Shown piece by piece: positions 33,858-43,184 of a stretch of DNA of 45,341 nucleotides. The position numbers and the translations under genes are program-made. How positions within the stretch are numbered: the first letter of the stretch is position 1; each line of letters opens with the position of its first letter. This DNA is from JBFXAM01 sp050184295 (GTDB taxonomy: Bacteria > Planctomycetota > Phycisphaerae > UBA1845 > Fen-1342). Under the pieces are notes generated by a model, which had not been told where the DNA came from, made no database searches, and saw nothing but the letters and a program-made list of their open reading frames with translations. Location: positions 1 to 45,341 of the forward strand of contig JBFXAM010000027.1 of assembly GCA_050184295.1 (NCBI GenBank). Reading direction: 5' to 3'.

Positions 33858-36395
33858 ATGCTCCGCTCGTGCTCGCTAACCCACATCGACGCGTGGATCG
33901 CCGGTCTCGTCGCGCTCAGCCTGCTCGCCACCGACGCCGCCGCGAGAAACCCCATCCGCAACAACTTCTTCGCCGCCTATCCGCAGGCGCTCGGCACCCG
34001 TCTCGACTCGGTGCCGTCGAATGCGGCGCACTGCGGACTCTGTCACTACGACTTCGACGGCGGGGGGCCGCGCAATCCGTACGGGCAGGCCATCGAAGCT
34101 ACGCCGAACCGCAGCGCCGCCGAGATCCTCGCGCTGGGGAACATCGATTCCGACGGCGACGGGTACAGCAACAGCATCGAAATCACCGACGCGATGCAGG
34201 TGTACAGCAACACGCCGACGTTTCCGGGGCTGACGTTTGTGAACAGCTCGCAGACGTCGAACGTCGCGCTCGCCGACATCCAACCGTACCTCACGCCCGA
34301 GACCGGCCCGGACGTGACGCCGCCAGTGGTGACGGTGTTGTCGCCGAACGGCGGGCAGACGTTCACAAGCGGGACGGCGCAGAACATCACGTGGAACGCC
34401 ACCGACAACAGCGGGGAAGTGGTGCGCGTGGACGTGTTCGTGACGTTCGACGGCGGCGCGCACTACGACCCCGTGTCAAAGTTCGGCGTGGACACCGGCA
34501 CGTTCGAGTGGTTCGTGCAGAATCGCCCGACCACGCAGGCGCGCGTGCGGGTCGTCGCGTTCGACAGCTCGGGGAATGAGGGCAGCGACACGAGCGACGC
34601 GTATTTTACGATCGTCTCCGCGCCCGGCGGGCGCGTGCCCACGACGCTGCGCGACTTCGACATGCCCGGCTCGCAGCCCTTCGACGTCCCGACTGTCGTG
34701 GACCCCGGCGTGTGCATCAACTGCCACGGCAACTACGACCCGGCCGTCGAGCCCTATTTCAACTGGCGCGGCAGCCTGATGTCGCACGCGTCGATCGATC
34801 CGCTCTTTCTCGCCGCACTGGAAGTTGCGAACCGCGACGCGCCCGAATCCGGCGATCTCTGCCTGCGCTGCCACACCGCGACCGGGTGGCTCGAAGGCCG
34901 CTCGTCGCCGACCAGCGGCGCCCAGATGCGCCAGGCCGACAAGGTCGGCGTGAGCTGCAACCAGTGTCACCGGCTGGTCGATCCGATCTACACGCCCGGC
35001 GTCGATCCCGCCGAGGACGAGGGCATCCTGGCGGAGCTGGCGGCGGTCCCGCAGCACTACACCAGCGGGCAGATGGTGCTCGATCCGTTCTCGTACCGCA
35101 TGCGCGGGCCGTTCGTGGACCCCGTCGCGCCGCACGACTTCCTGCCGTCGGCGTTCCATCGGTCGGCGGCCGTCTGCGGCACCTGTCACGACGTCAGCAA
35201 CCCGGTCTTCAACCGCAATCCTGACGGCACCTACAGCCCCAACGCGTTCGACGCGCCCGCGACGACCTTCGGCAGCCACCAGATCGGCACCGTCGAACGC
35301 ACCTACAGCGAGTGGTTCTTCAGCGCCTACAACACGCCTCAGGGCGTCTTCGCGCCGCAGTTCGGCGGCAATCGCGAATACGTGTCGATCTGCCAGGACT
35401 GTCACATGAGGGCCGTGACGGGCGCCGGCTGCGTGTTGCCGGGGACGCCGGTGCGCGACGACCTGCCGCTGCACGACCTGACCGGCGGAAGCACGTGGCT
35501 GCCGGGGATTCTGTCGCAGGTGGATCCGGAGGTGGACACGGCGGCGCTGGCGGCGGGGATTCTGCGGGCGCGCGATCTGCTGACGAAGGCCGCGTCGCTG
35601 ACGGCGAGCGTCATGGACGACGCACTGGTGGTGCGCGTGGCGAACGAGTCGGGGCACAAGCTCCCGACCGGGTATCCCGAGGGCCGGCGCGTGTGGCTGA
35701 ACGTGCGCTTCTTCGATGATCAGGACGTGGTGGTCGGCGAATCGGGCGCGTACGACCTGGCCACCGGCGTGCTCACGCACGATGCGCAGGCGAAGATCTA
35801 CGAGGTCATCCCGGCGGTCTCGCCGGCGCTGGCGCCGATCGTCGGACTGCCGCCCCTCAGCGAGTTCCACTTTGTTCTCAACGACATGATTCTCAAGGAC
35901 AATCGCATCCCGCCACGCGGATTCACCAACGCGGCTTATGCGGCGTTCGGCGGGGCGCCGGTGGGAGCGGTGTACGCCGACGGACAGCACCACGACGACA
36001 CGACGTATGAGGTGCCCGCGGGCGCGGCCCGCGCGGAGATCCGGCTCTATTACCAATCCACGAGCAAGGAGTACGTCGAGTTCCTGCGTGACAACGGCAA
36101 CCCCGGCGGCGCGGGTCAGACGATGTATGACCTGTGGGTCAACAACGGTCGGTGTCCTCCGGAGGAGATGGCGTTCCTGGCGATCAGCGTGCGCACCCTG
36201 CTGCCGGGCGATGCGAACTGCGACGGCCGCGTCGACAATTTCGACATCGACCCGTTTGTGCTCGCGCTCACCGATCCGGCCGGCTACGCGCTGCTGTACC
36301 CGGACTGCGACATCCTGAATGCGGACGCCAACGGCGACGGGCGGGTCGACAACTTCGACATCGACCCGTTCGTGGCGCTGCTGACGGGGCCGTAG
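33858..36395 (+). CDS. Secreted six-haem cytochrome c-like protein with Ig-like domain and dockerin-like tail
   Basis: The 845-residue protein has a signal peptide (IAGLVALSLLATDAAA). Six CxxCH haem sites start at residues 59, 286, 335, 367, 440 and 512. The first is followed by a calcium-loop-like DSDGDGYSNS. An Ig-like domain (about 150-260: VTVLSPNGGQTFTSGT) separates it from a five-haem region resembling cytochrome c-554/NapC-type multihaem proteins. KLPTGYPEGRRVWLNV follows in a beta-rich part. The C-terminus (about 783-845) has two loops, GDANCDGRVDNFDID and ADANGDGRVDNFDID, like a dockerin repeat pair. ATG at 33858 has AGGAGG 8 bases upstream. It probably carries electrons at the surface or in the periplasm. 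Upstream elements suggest sigma-54 control. Confidence 0.88.
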   Translation: MLRSCSLTHIDAWIAGLVALSLLATDAAARNPIRNNFFAAYPQALGTRLDSVPSNAAHCGLCHYDFDGGGPRNPYGQAIEATPNRSAAEILALGNIDSDGDGYSNSIEITDAMQVYSNTPTFPGLTFVNSSQTSNVALADIQPYLTPETGPDVTPPVVTVLSPNGGQTFTSGTAQNITWNATDNSGEVVRVDVFVTFDGGAHYDPVSKFGVDTGTFEWFVQNRPTTQARVRVVAFDSSGNEGSDTSDAYFTIVSAPGGRVPTTLRDFDMPGSQPFDVPTVVDPGVCINCHGNYDPAVEPYFNWRGSLMSHASIDPLFLAALEVANRDAPESGDLCLRCHTATGWLEGRSSPTSGAQMRQADKVGVSCNQCHRLVDPIYTPGVDPAEDEGILAELAAVPQHYTSGQMVLDPFSYRMRGPFVDPVAPHDFLPSAFHRSAAVCGTCHDVSNPVFNRNPDGTYSPNAFDAPATTFGSHQIGTVERTYSEWFFSAYNTPQGVFAPQFGGNREYVSICQDCHMRAVTGAGCVLPGTPVRDDLPLHDLTGGSTWLPGILSQVDPEVDTAALAAGILRARDLLTKAASLTASVMDDALVVRVANESGHKLPTGYPEGRRVWLNVRFFDDQDVVVGESGAYDLATGVLTHDAQAKIYEVIPAVSPALAPIVGLPPLSEFHFVLNDMILKDNRIPPRGFTNAAYAAFGGAPVGAVYADGQHHDDTTYEVPAGAARAEIRLYYQSTSKEYVEFLRDNGNPGGAGQTMYDLWVNNGRCPPEEMAFLAISVRTLLPGDANCDGRVDNFDIDPFVLALTDPAGYALLYPDCDILNADANGDGRVDNFDIDPFVALLTGP

Positions 36396-36652
36396 CGGAT
36401 ACGGCGCGCGCTGCGCCAGGAACGTCCCGCGTTGCGGACCGGCGGTCGCGTTGCGACGGTCGGTCCGCTGGCTTTCTGCCGGCAGGACGCCGGTTCAATC
36501 CGCGCGTCATTCCCGGTCCCGACTGCAAACCACCCGGAATTCGTGTCCGCGGCCGGCCGCGCGGCAGCTTCGTTCGTCTTCCATGCGGAGCGCGCGACGG
36601 CGGCGCTGCCGCCGACGGTTCGCGCGCGGATCAACCTGCAAAGGAGCGAGCG

Positions 36653-38602
36653 ATGAATCCGCGTTGCAGTTCGGGCGGCGGCGTGTCAGGCGTTCGAGCG
36701 GGGCCGATTGCGCGCGACCCCGCGCGCGACTTCCAGACGCGGCGCGCGTGTCCGCGGGTCTGCGGCGAGCGGCTTGCCGTGCTATTGGGCGCGGCTCTTT
36801 CGGCGGTCGGCGTGCTGGCGCAACCCGCGCCGCCGCCCACGCCGAGCGAGCCGCCTTGTAACGGGGCGGCCGCTTCGCGCGAGTACAACTGCGTGATTCA
36901 CCCGGTCACGATCAACCCGCGGCGCGACGTGCTGGGCTGGGAGATTCAGTGGGTGCATCGCGCGACCGGGTATGCGAACGTGGACGACGTCACGGATTGG
37001 GCGCCGCGGCCGCAGCGTTCGGGCCTGACCTACACGCCGGTCGTCGTGGGCGCACGCGAGTGGGAGCGCCAGAACGCGCAGGTGGGGAACACGATGGGCG
37101 AGGGCAACGCCTACTGCAATATTCTCGAGGCGAGCGCGGACAGACTGTCCTATGAAGTCGCCGCTCGCACGGACGCGCACGCGGACGCCGGCGGCGGCCG
37201 GCGCGCTTATGCGCGCGCCACGGCGTACAGCCAGGTGCGTTCGCGGACGGGAAAGATGGGGCGCGACGGGAAGATCGAGTTCAAGGGCTCGTGGACGTAT
37301 GGCAAGGCCGTGTCGACGAACTCGACCAGCGGCCGGCCGCGACCCGAGCAGCCGGCGACGCGCTCTCGCGCGCAGGATCCGCTGGTGGCGCGGCTCATCA
37401 ACCTCGACACGGGCGTGGTGCAGACCTTCGAGCTGCTGTCGATCGACTCGTGGTGTCGCGGCGGGCGCGTCGCGTGGGCGCAGGATCAGTTCTACTCCGA
37501 CGCGACCGACCTGTTCTTCGAAATGAAGGCCGAGAGCCCGGTCACGCTTCAGAACGGCGTGCTGCGCGTACAGGTCAAGGACGGGCGCGTGACCGAGTCG
37601 GTCGCGACCGGCGCCTTCGCGCCGTGGGCGTTTCCGCCGGTCGGCGCCGGCGGCAGCTTCACGCGCCCGTTGCCGAACAATCACGAGTTGGACTACGACC
37701 TCGGCGGCAGCGACGACGAGAATCTCGAAGTCGAATTCGAGTCGGACAACGGCGCCGCGGTCGACGACGCCGACTCGCGCCTGGTCGAGAACGGCGAGTA
37801 CCTGACCGACTATCGCGGCGCCGACAGTGAGGCGGCGCTGAGCACGCCCGAAGCGCCGAGCACCGTGCTCGGCTACGCGATCGACCTGGGACTTCAGCAC
37901 CTGGCGGACGACTTCACGGTTCGGCCCGGCGTGTCGTGGCAGCTCGCCGACGTGACGTGGGCGTTGTACCAGGTGGGCGCGCCCTTCGATCAGGACATTC
38001 CCGAAGTGTACCTGCGTTTGTGGAGCGGCGCGCCGGGCGCCGGCGGACAGGTGATCGCGGGTGACCTGCTCACCAACCGCGCGTCGCGCACCGACTTCAC
38101 GGAGGCGTTTCGCACCAGCGCCGCGACGCCGCTCAACACGCAGCGCGCCCTCAAGCACGTGACCGCGGACATGAGCTGGGCGCCGATCCTGGCGCCGGGG
38201 CATTACTGGCTGGAACTCGCGGTGCGGCCCGGGCCGATCGGCGCGATCCGCTGCTCGATTCCCCAGACGACGTTCCGCAAACCCGGCGACAACGCCCGGT
38301 TCTGGAGCAGCGCAACCGACCAGTGGAACACCGCCGGCGATCCGAGCACCGGGCTGTCCTTCGACCTGCATTTCGCGCTCTTCGGCGAGGAGTTCGGCGA
38401 AGCGTTTCCGCACGGCGACGTGAACTGCGACGGGCGCGTGGACAATTTCGACATCGACGCGTTCGTACTGGCGCTGGTGTCGCCGGAGACGTACCTGCTG
38501 CTGTTCCCCGGTTGCATGCTGTCGCAGGCGGACCTGAACGCAGACGGAGCGGTCGACAATTTCGACATCGACGCATTCGTCATGCGGCTCACCGGCGGGT
38601 AG
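36653..38602 (+). CDS. Large secreted protein with dockerin-like C-terminal repeats
   Basis: The 649-residue protein has an N-terminal export signal (RLAVLLGAALSAVGVLAQP, after a 40-residue basic n-region). The body is beta-rich without a family I recognise; segments such as YAIDLGLQHLADDFTVRPG and SWAPILAPGHYWLELAV resemble Planctomycete secreted beta-sandwich proteins. The last 60 residues carry two calcium-type loops, GDVNCDGRVDNFDIDAF and ADLNADGAVDNFDIDAF, nearly the same as in the upstream cytochrome. A shared tail implies a shared attachment or sorting route. ATG at 36653 has a perfect AAGGAG 6 bases upstream. It lies 257 bp after the cytochrome gene on the same strand and may be co-transcribed. 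Confidence 0.85.
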   Translation: MNPRCSSGGGVSGVRAGPIARDPARDFQTRRACPRVCGERLAVLLGAALSAVGVLAQPAPPPTPSEPPCNGAAASREYNCVIHPVTINPRRDVLGWEIQWVHRATGYANVDDVTDWAPRPQRSGLTYTPVVVGAREWERQNAQVGNTMGEGNAYCNILEASADRLSYEVAARTDAHADAGGGRRAYARATAYSQVRSRTGKMGRDGKIEFKGSWTYGKAVSTNSTSGRPRPEQPATRSRAQDPLVARLINLDTGVVQTFELLSIDSWCRGGRVAWAQDQFYSDATDLFFEMKAESPVTLQNGVLRVQVKDGRVTESVATGAFAPWAFPPVGAGGSFTRPLPNNHELDYDLGGSDDENLEVEFESDNGAAVDDADSRLVENGEYLTDYRGADSEAALSTPEAPSTVLGYAIDLGLQHLADDFTVRPGVSWQLADVTWALYQVGAPFDQDIPEVYLRLWSGAPGAGGQVIAGDLLTNRASRTDFTEAFRTSAATPLNTQRALKHVTADMSWAPILAPGHYWLELAVRPGPIGAIRCSIPQTTFRKPGDNARFWSSATDQWNTAGDPSTGLSFDLHFALFGEEFGEAFPHGDVNCDGRVDNFDIDAFVLALVSPETYLLLFPGCMLSQADLNADGAVDNFDIDAFVMRLTGG

Positions 38603-38966
38603 CCCGCCGCGGTCGCGTTTCATCGGTCGCGGCGCCGTACCGGCGGGCGGCCGGCGAGTTGCATTCGAGCGCGGGTCGGGCGTTCGCGAGCGAACGTCGG
38701 GCCCGCGCTCGCGCGCCGCTGCGCGGCTTCGCCGGGCTGCTCGTCGGTGACGTGGTGGAGTCTATCGCGCGCGGGCGTGTGGCGGGCGGCGCCGACCACG
38801 CCGCCGAGCGGCACAACGGCGTCATGCCGTTTCTTCACGACGTGAACATCCACACCGGCGGCGCGCTGCGCGTCACCGGAGTCGACGCCCGGGGCGCGTT
38901 CGCATTCCGAATTCCGCGCCTGTTTTCCGGTTGAGCGGGTGCGGGCGCACCGCGACACTGGTTGGC
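38603..38966. other. 364-bp spacer between the dockerin-like gene and ada
   Basis: No gene is supported. A nested hairpin lies at 38667-38710. No clear promoter or Ada-box-like site (AAT-N6-GCAA-type) was recognised upstream of ada. Confidence 0.5.
38667..38710. terminator. Nested 9-bp plus 7-bp hairpin after the secreted-protein gene
   Basis: The outer arms GAGCGCGGG (38667-38675) and CCCGCGCTC (38702-38710) pair perfectly. Inside, TCGGG faces TCGGG. The inner arms CGTTCGC (38681-38687) and GCGAACG (38690-38696) also pair perfectly. It lies 65 bp after the stop and lacks a T-tract. It may be a transcript-end hairpin or a REP-like element. Confidence 0.5.
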
Positions 38967-40097
38967 ATGAACACCAACCACATGACGCTCCCGCCGGTCG
39001 CGCGGATGTATCGGGCGCTGCTCGAGCGCGATGCCGCGTTCGAAGGCGTGTTCGTCGTCGGCGTGACGACCACCCGCATTTTTTGCAGCCCCGCGTGCTC
39101 GGCGAAGAAGCCGCGGCGCGAAAACTGTGCGTTCTTCACCGACGCGCGCGAGGCGCTGCGGGCGGGCTTCCGGGCCTGTCTGCGCTGCCGGCCGCTGGAG
39201 CGCGGGCGCGCGGCGTCGCCGCTGGTGGCGCGCCTGCTCGATCTGATCGAGCACGACGGGGAGAAGCGCGTGCGCGATGCGGACCTGCGTGCGCTGGGAA
39301 TCGATCCGACCACCGCGCGCCGCGCGTTTCACCGCCACTGCGGCATGACCTTTCAGAACTACCAGCGGGCGCGGCGGATGGGGCTGGCGCTCGCGGACCT
39401 GCGAGCCAACCGCGACTTGCCGCGGGCGATGGACCTGGCGGGCTACGAGTCCTGGAGCGGGTTCGGCGCTGCATTCGCGGGCGTGTTCGGCCGGCCGCCG
39501 TCCAAGGCCGAGGCCATCGGCGCGCTCGTCGCGGATTGGATCCCGACGCCGCTGGGGCCGATGGTGGCGGTCGCGAGCGACGCCGGGCTGGTGCTGCTCG
39601 AATTTCATGATCGTCGGGCGCTGGAGCGCGAGCTGCGCGAGCTGCGCCAAGCGCTCGGCGTCGCGATTGTCCCGGGTGAGAGCGCTGTGCTGCGACAGAT
39701 TCGCGGGGAATTGGACGAGTATTTCGCCGGCGAGCGCACGGCGTTTGAGACGCCGCTCGTCATTCGCGGCGGCGAGTTCGAGCGGCGCGTGTGGAGCGAG
39801 TTGGCGAAGATCCCCGCGGGAGAGACGCGCTCGTATCGACAGATCGCGACCGCGATCGGAACGCCGCAGGCCGTGCGCGCCGTCGGTCGCGCCAATGGGC
39901 AGAACCCGCTCGCGATCGTCGTGCCTTGTCACCGCGTGATTCGTTCGGACGGCGCGCTCTGCGGCTACGGCGGCGGCGTCTGGCGCAAGCGGCGGTTGCT
40001 GGAGCACGAGGCCGCGATCGGAGGTCGGCTGTTGCCGGCGCTGACCCGCAGCGCGCCGGCGGCGGCGGGGACGCGGGCCGCCAGGGGCGCGTCATAG
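38967..40097 (+). CDS. ada: Bifunctional transcriptional activator / methylated-DNA repair protein Ada
   Basis: The 376-residue protein repairs alkylated DNA and switches on the adaptive response. The N-terminal zinc domain has Cys40, Cys44, Cys71 and Cys74 (IFCSPAC, ACLRC), with the same spacing as E. coli Ada C38/C42/C69/C72; the first is the methyl-phosphotriester acceptor. An AraC-type HTH region follows (about 85-180, RAFHRHCGMTFQNYQRARRM). The C-terminal O6-methylguanine methyltransferase domain has PCHRVI with acceptor Cys321. All acceptor residues are present. ATG at 38967 has a weak ribosome binding site; an in-frame TTG at 38931 is the alternative. It converges with the dehydrogenase-like gene. 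Confidence 0.95.
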   Translation: MNTNHMTLPPVARMYRALLERDAAFEGVFVVGVTTTRIFCSPACSAKKPRRENCAFFTDAREALRAGFRACLRCRPLERGRAASPLVARLLDLIEHDGEKRVRDADLRALGIDPTTARRAFHRHCGMTFQNYQRARRMGLALADLRANRDLPRAMDLAGYESWSGFGAAFAGVFGRPPSKAEAIGALVADWIPTPLGPMVAVASDAGLVLLEFHDRRALERELRELRQALGVAIVPGESAVLRQIRGELDEYFAGERTAFETPLVIRGGEFERRVWSELAKIPAGETRSYRQIATAIGTPQAVRAVGRANGQNPLAIVVPCHRVIRSDGALCGYGGGVWRKRRLLEHEAAIGGRLLPALTRSAPAAAGTRAARGAS

Positions 40098-40209
40098 CAT
40101 TCCGCCCGAACCTCAAGCACCTGCGCGAGGGCATTCCCTGGAATCGGCGCCAGTTCGCACGCATGTCCCCGCGCGGGCGCTTGGGGCCCGGATGGGTCGT
40201 GCCGCGCGC

Positions 40210-41607
40210 TTATCGACACGGACGACGCGCGCCGCGCGCGAGCCGCAGGGTCAACGCCGTTGCGAGCGCTGCCGGCAGTGCGCCAAGGCCGCACAACCCG
40301 AAAAACGGCGGGCGGATCGGCAGGACGTCATCGTCGGCGGGCGTGTCGGTCGGTGTGTCGGCGGGCGACGCGCGGTAGGCGATGCGTCGGATGTTGCCGC
40401 TGTCGATCTCGCAATAATAGAGCGCGCCGTCGGGGCCCTGCACCAAGTCGACGGGTCCGCCCTCTGCCTGCACGAACAAGCTGTGACCGACGACGCGATC
40501 GCCGTCGAGATCGAGGTGATACAGCCGGTTCAGCACGTATTCGAGATAGAACAGGTCGTCGCGGTACCGGGTCGGGAAGTTCGCGCCGGTGTAGTACACC
40601 GCGCCGACCGGCGCCGCGCCGCCTTCGTGATAGTCATAGATCGGATCGCGAAAGCGCGGATCGGTCACGAGTCCGGACTGCCGGCCCTCGAAGAGCGGCC
40701 AGCCGCAATTGTCACCCGCGCGCACCAGGTTGACCTCCTCGCGCCGGCCGCTGCCGTCGGAGCCCACGTCGAGCACGAAGAGCCGGCCGTCGGGCGCGAA
40801 CGTGAAGCGGAACGGATTGCGGAATCCGAGCGCGAACGTGGCGCGGTACGCGCCCGTCGGCGTGACGAACGGATTGTCGCTCGGGATCGTCCCGTCGAGG
40901 TTGATGCGCGAGATCTTGCCCGCCAGCGACGTGAGATCCTGCGCCGCCTCGGGCAGGAACGTGTCGCCGATGCCGAAATAGAGCTTCCCGTCCGGGCCCA
41001 CTTTCAGCCCGCCGCCGCTGTGAAACGAGCCGCGCGTGGGCAGGCGGTCTTTCACGACGTACGTGTCGACGGCGGCGCCGCCCGTCGCGGCGCCACCGCT
41101 CCCGTCGCCGTCCGCCGCGCCGCCGCGCGCCTCGACAAAGGCGATGATCTTCGATTCCGTCGTCGTCACGGTCGCAAAGACGTAGACGCGGCCATTCGCG
41201 GCAAAGTCGGGATCGAGCGCGAGCCCGAGCAGGCCGTTCTCGTTGTCGGTGAAGACCTCGACCGCGCCGAAGAGATCGGGGCTGACGACGCCGTCGGTGA
41301 CGATGCGGATGCGGCCGCCGCGTTCGGCGACGAAGAGGCGGCCGTCGGGGGCGAACTCGATCGCGGTGGGCTGGTCGAAGCCGCTCGCATGGATCGTGAC
41401 CTCGAAGCCGGCGACGCGCGGCTCGGCGGCGCGGGCGGGCGCGAGCGCCGCGCCCAGCGCGACCAGCAGCGCGCCCGCGGTGTATGCGATCGCGGCGCGC
41501 TGCCGATAGGGTCGCGCGCCGCTTCGCCGCCGGCGGGCGACGCAGGTCGCGCTGCCGAACCCGCGGTGCGCTCCGATTTCGGGTCCGTGGAAGCCGCGAT
41601 CCGCCAT
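40210..41607 (-). CDS. Secreted glucose/sorbosone dehydrogenase-like beta-propeller protein
   Basis: The protein has about 465 residues. A long basic n-region precedes a hydrophobic export signal (AYTAGALLVALGAALAPARA). The GSDH propeller begins FDQPTAIEFAPDGRLFVAERGGRIRI. It continues with NENGLLGLALDPDFAANGRVYV, GGGLKVGPDGKLYFGIGD, LGFRNPFRFTFAPDGRL and GDNCGWPLFEG, typical of PQQ-dependent sugar dehydrogenase-like proteins. The propeller fold is clear but the substrate is not. The C-terminus has PPFFGLCGLG, a hydrophobic helix and RLARGARRPCR, which looks like a membrane-sorting tail. ATG 41607 is one of several in-frame starts (41712 is another), and none has a strong ribosome binding site. 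It follows the DUF1501 gene by 146 bp. Confidence 0.82.
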   Translation of the reverse strand: MADRGFHGPEIGAHRGFGSATCVARRRRSGARPYRQRAAIAYTAGALLVALGAALAPARAAEPRVAGFEVTIHASGFDQPTAIEFAPDGRLFVAERGGRIRIVTDGVVSPDLFGAVEVFTDNENGLLGLALDPDFAANGRVYVFATVTTTESKIIAFVEARGGAADGDGSGGAATGGAAVDTYVVKDRLPTRGSFHSGGGLKVGPDGKLYFGIGDTFLPEAAQDLTSLAGKISRINLDGTIPSDNPFVTPTGAYRATFALGFRNPFRFTFAPDGRLFVLDVGSDGSGRREEVNLVRAGDNCGWPLFEGRQSGLVTDPRFRDPIYDYHEGGAAPVGAVYYTGANFPTRYRDDLFYLEYVLNRLYHLDLDGDRVVGHSLFVQAEGGPVDLVQGPDGALYYCEIDSGNIRRIAYRASPADTPTDTPADDDVLPIRPPFFGLCGLGALPAALATALTLRLARGARRPCR

Positions 41608-41639
41608 CGCGCGCACCGCGCGCGAGCGACTCGCGAACG

Positions 41640-41752
41640 AACGGGTGAGCGCGTTTCCGATTGGAATCCTCGACGCGGCGCTCCTCGGAATGACGGCGCG
41701 GTATTCGGCCATGCGCTTTCGCTCAGCCTTCATTCTTCGGCCTTCGGCTTTG
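41640..41752. repeat. Possible dispersed repeat between the DUF1501 and dehydrogenase-like genes
   Basis: On the plus strand GGAATCCTCG is followed by CTCCTCGGAATGACG (about 41660-41695), then TTCGGCCTTCGGC (41737-41749). These phrases resemble short dispersed intergenic repeats seen in many environmental bacteria. With a single copy in view, this is only a suspicion. Confidence 0.25.
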
Positions 41753-41753
41753 C

Positions 41754-42956
41754 TCACACGAACAACGCCGACCCGACGTTTTCGTCGTACGTCTCGCCGG
41801 GCAACTGGAAGATCGGCCGCGGATCGAAACCCAGCCAGTCGCGGATCACGCTGCTGAACACGCCGCGGAAATCGACGTAGTACGGCAGGTTGTCCGCGTT
41901 CAGGTCGGACGTGCCGACCGCTTGACCGTGCAATCCCGCGTTCACGCGCGGTCCGGCGAGGATCATGTGATTGCCGTGCCCGTGGTCGGTGCCGGGGCTG
42001 CCGTTCTCGCGATTGCGCCGGCCGAACTCGGTGTAGAAAAGCACCGTCGTGCGGTTCCACAGTCCGAGGTTCTCCATGTCGACGACAAACTGGCGAAACT
42101 CGGCGTCCAGCGTCGGAAACAGGCGCGTATTGGCGCTCTGCTGGTTCGCGTGCGTGTCGTAGCCGCCGTACTCGACCTTGAAAATCTGCGTGCCGAGGTT
42201 CGCCGACGCGAGCTGCGCCGCGCGATAGAAGTCGCCACGCGCGGTCCCGCTGGAAGTGAAGCTCGCGGTGCGCGTGCGGATTTCGGCGCCGAGCTGGTCG
42301 ATCTTGTTGTAACTCTCGAGCACCTTCTGTTGCTGCGGCGTGCGGTCGGCCTTCAGCCGCGCGAGCCGGCCGAACGCGTCCTGCGCCGCGCGGCGATACG
42401 TGCCGTCGGGATAGCCGTAGCGCGTCGGGTCGCCGATGACGCGCGTGTCGAGCACCCCGAACGGCTCGTCGAAGTAGCTCTTGCGGAGCCGTTCGTACCA
42501 GGTGGCGGCGGTGCCGCTCGGATTGCCGAGGTTGCGCACGCCGAACTCGTAGATCTCCTGGCTCTCAAAGTGCGAGCCGTTGCCGCGCGGATACGCGACC
42601 TGCTGCACGATGGCGAGTTGGCGGCCGGCGTAAAGCTGCGAGAAAAAGGGGCATTGCCGCGTGATGCCGAGATCCGGCCGGTCGGGCAGCGGCGTGACGT
42701 CGGCGGCCTGGAGCGCCAGGCGCGGGCGGTTCGCCAGGTAGGCCGCGTTGGAAAACGGCGCGAGGAACGAGAGCGCGTCCATACCGCCGTTGAGCTGGCA
42801 GAGAACCAGGATGTTCCCCGTACCACCGCTGGACTGCGCATACGTCGAAGCGACGAGCCGCAGCAGCGGGTCGGCGAACGCGAGCGCGCCGAGCGTCATG
42901 CCGGATTTCTTGAAGAACTGCCGCCGCGAGAGTTCCTGACATTCCTTGCAGCTCAT
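41754..42956 (-). CDS. DUF1501 secreted protein with Tat signal
   Basis: The 400-residue protein has an N-terminal twin-arginine signal, SRRQFFKKSGMTLGALAFADP, indicating folded export. The DUF1501 (sulfatase-like fold) core follows: ILVLCQLNGGMDALSFLAPF, a central GSHFESQEIYEFG, GYDTHANQ, and FYTEFGRRNRENGSPGTDHGHGN, whose metal-binding-type residues are conserved in the family. Its biochemical role is unknown. Planctomycetes and related bacteria typically pair it with DUF1800, as here: the DUF1800 gene is directly upstream. ATG at 42956 is preceded by GGAGAG at about 8 bases. The gene ends LGFDPRPIFQLPGETYDENVGSALFV, a standard end for this family. Confidence 0.92.
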   Translation of the reverse strand: MSCKECQELSRRQFFKKSGMTLGALAFADPLLRLVASTYAQSSGGTGNILVLCQLNGGMDALSFLAPFSNAAYLANRPRLALQAADVTPLPDRPDLGITRQCPFFSQLYAGRQLAIVQQVAYPRGNGSHFESQEIYEFGVRNLGNPSGTAATWYERLRKSYFDEPFGVLDTRVIGDPTRYGYPDGTYRRAAQDAFGRLARLKADRTPQQQKVLESYNKIDQLGAEIRTRTASFTSSGTARGDFYRAAQLASANLGTQIFKVEYGGYDTHANQQSANTRLFPTLDAEFRQFVVDMENLGLWNRTTVLFYTEFGRRNRENGSPGTDHGHGNHMILAGPRVNAGLHGQAVGTSDLNADNLPYYVDFRGVFSSVIRDWLGFDPRPIFQLPGETYDENVGSALFV

Positions 42957-43010
42957 GCAACGCTCTCCGTTTTCAGGTGCTCCATACCACGATCGTCGCT
43001 GGTCGCGTTT

Positions 43011-43088
43011 CGGATCGCGGATTCGGGTTGTCACGCACCGGTGGCGACGCCCCCCATCGGCGATCCGCGATCCGGAAACCCCGGATCG
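43011..43088 (-). promoter_or_regulatory. Two mutually exclusive hairpins between DUF1800 and DUF1501
   Basis: CGATCCGG (43068-43075) can pair with CCGGATCG (43081-43088) around AAACC. The overlapping ATCCGCGATCCG (43063-43074) can instead pair with CGGATCGCGGAT (43011-43022), 12 of 12 bases. Both lie in the 228-bp gap transcribed ahead of DUF1501. They could form alternative leader structures or simply be repeat debris. Confidence 0.4.
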
Positions 43089-43184
43089 ACGCCGTTCGGC
43101 GTGCCGCGCGGGACGGACGCCCTCACTCCTCGTCGTGGGCTCCGCTGTAGACCGGCGCTCGTCCTGCCCCATTCGGCCATCGCG

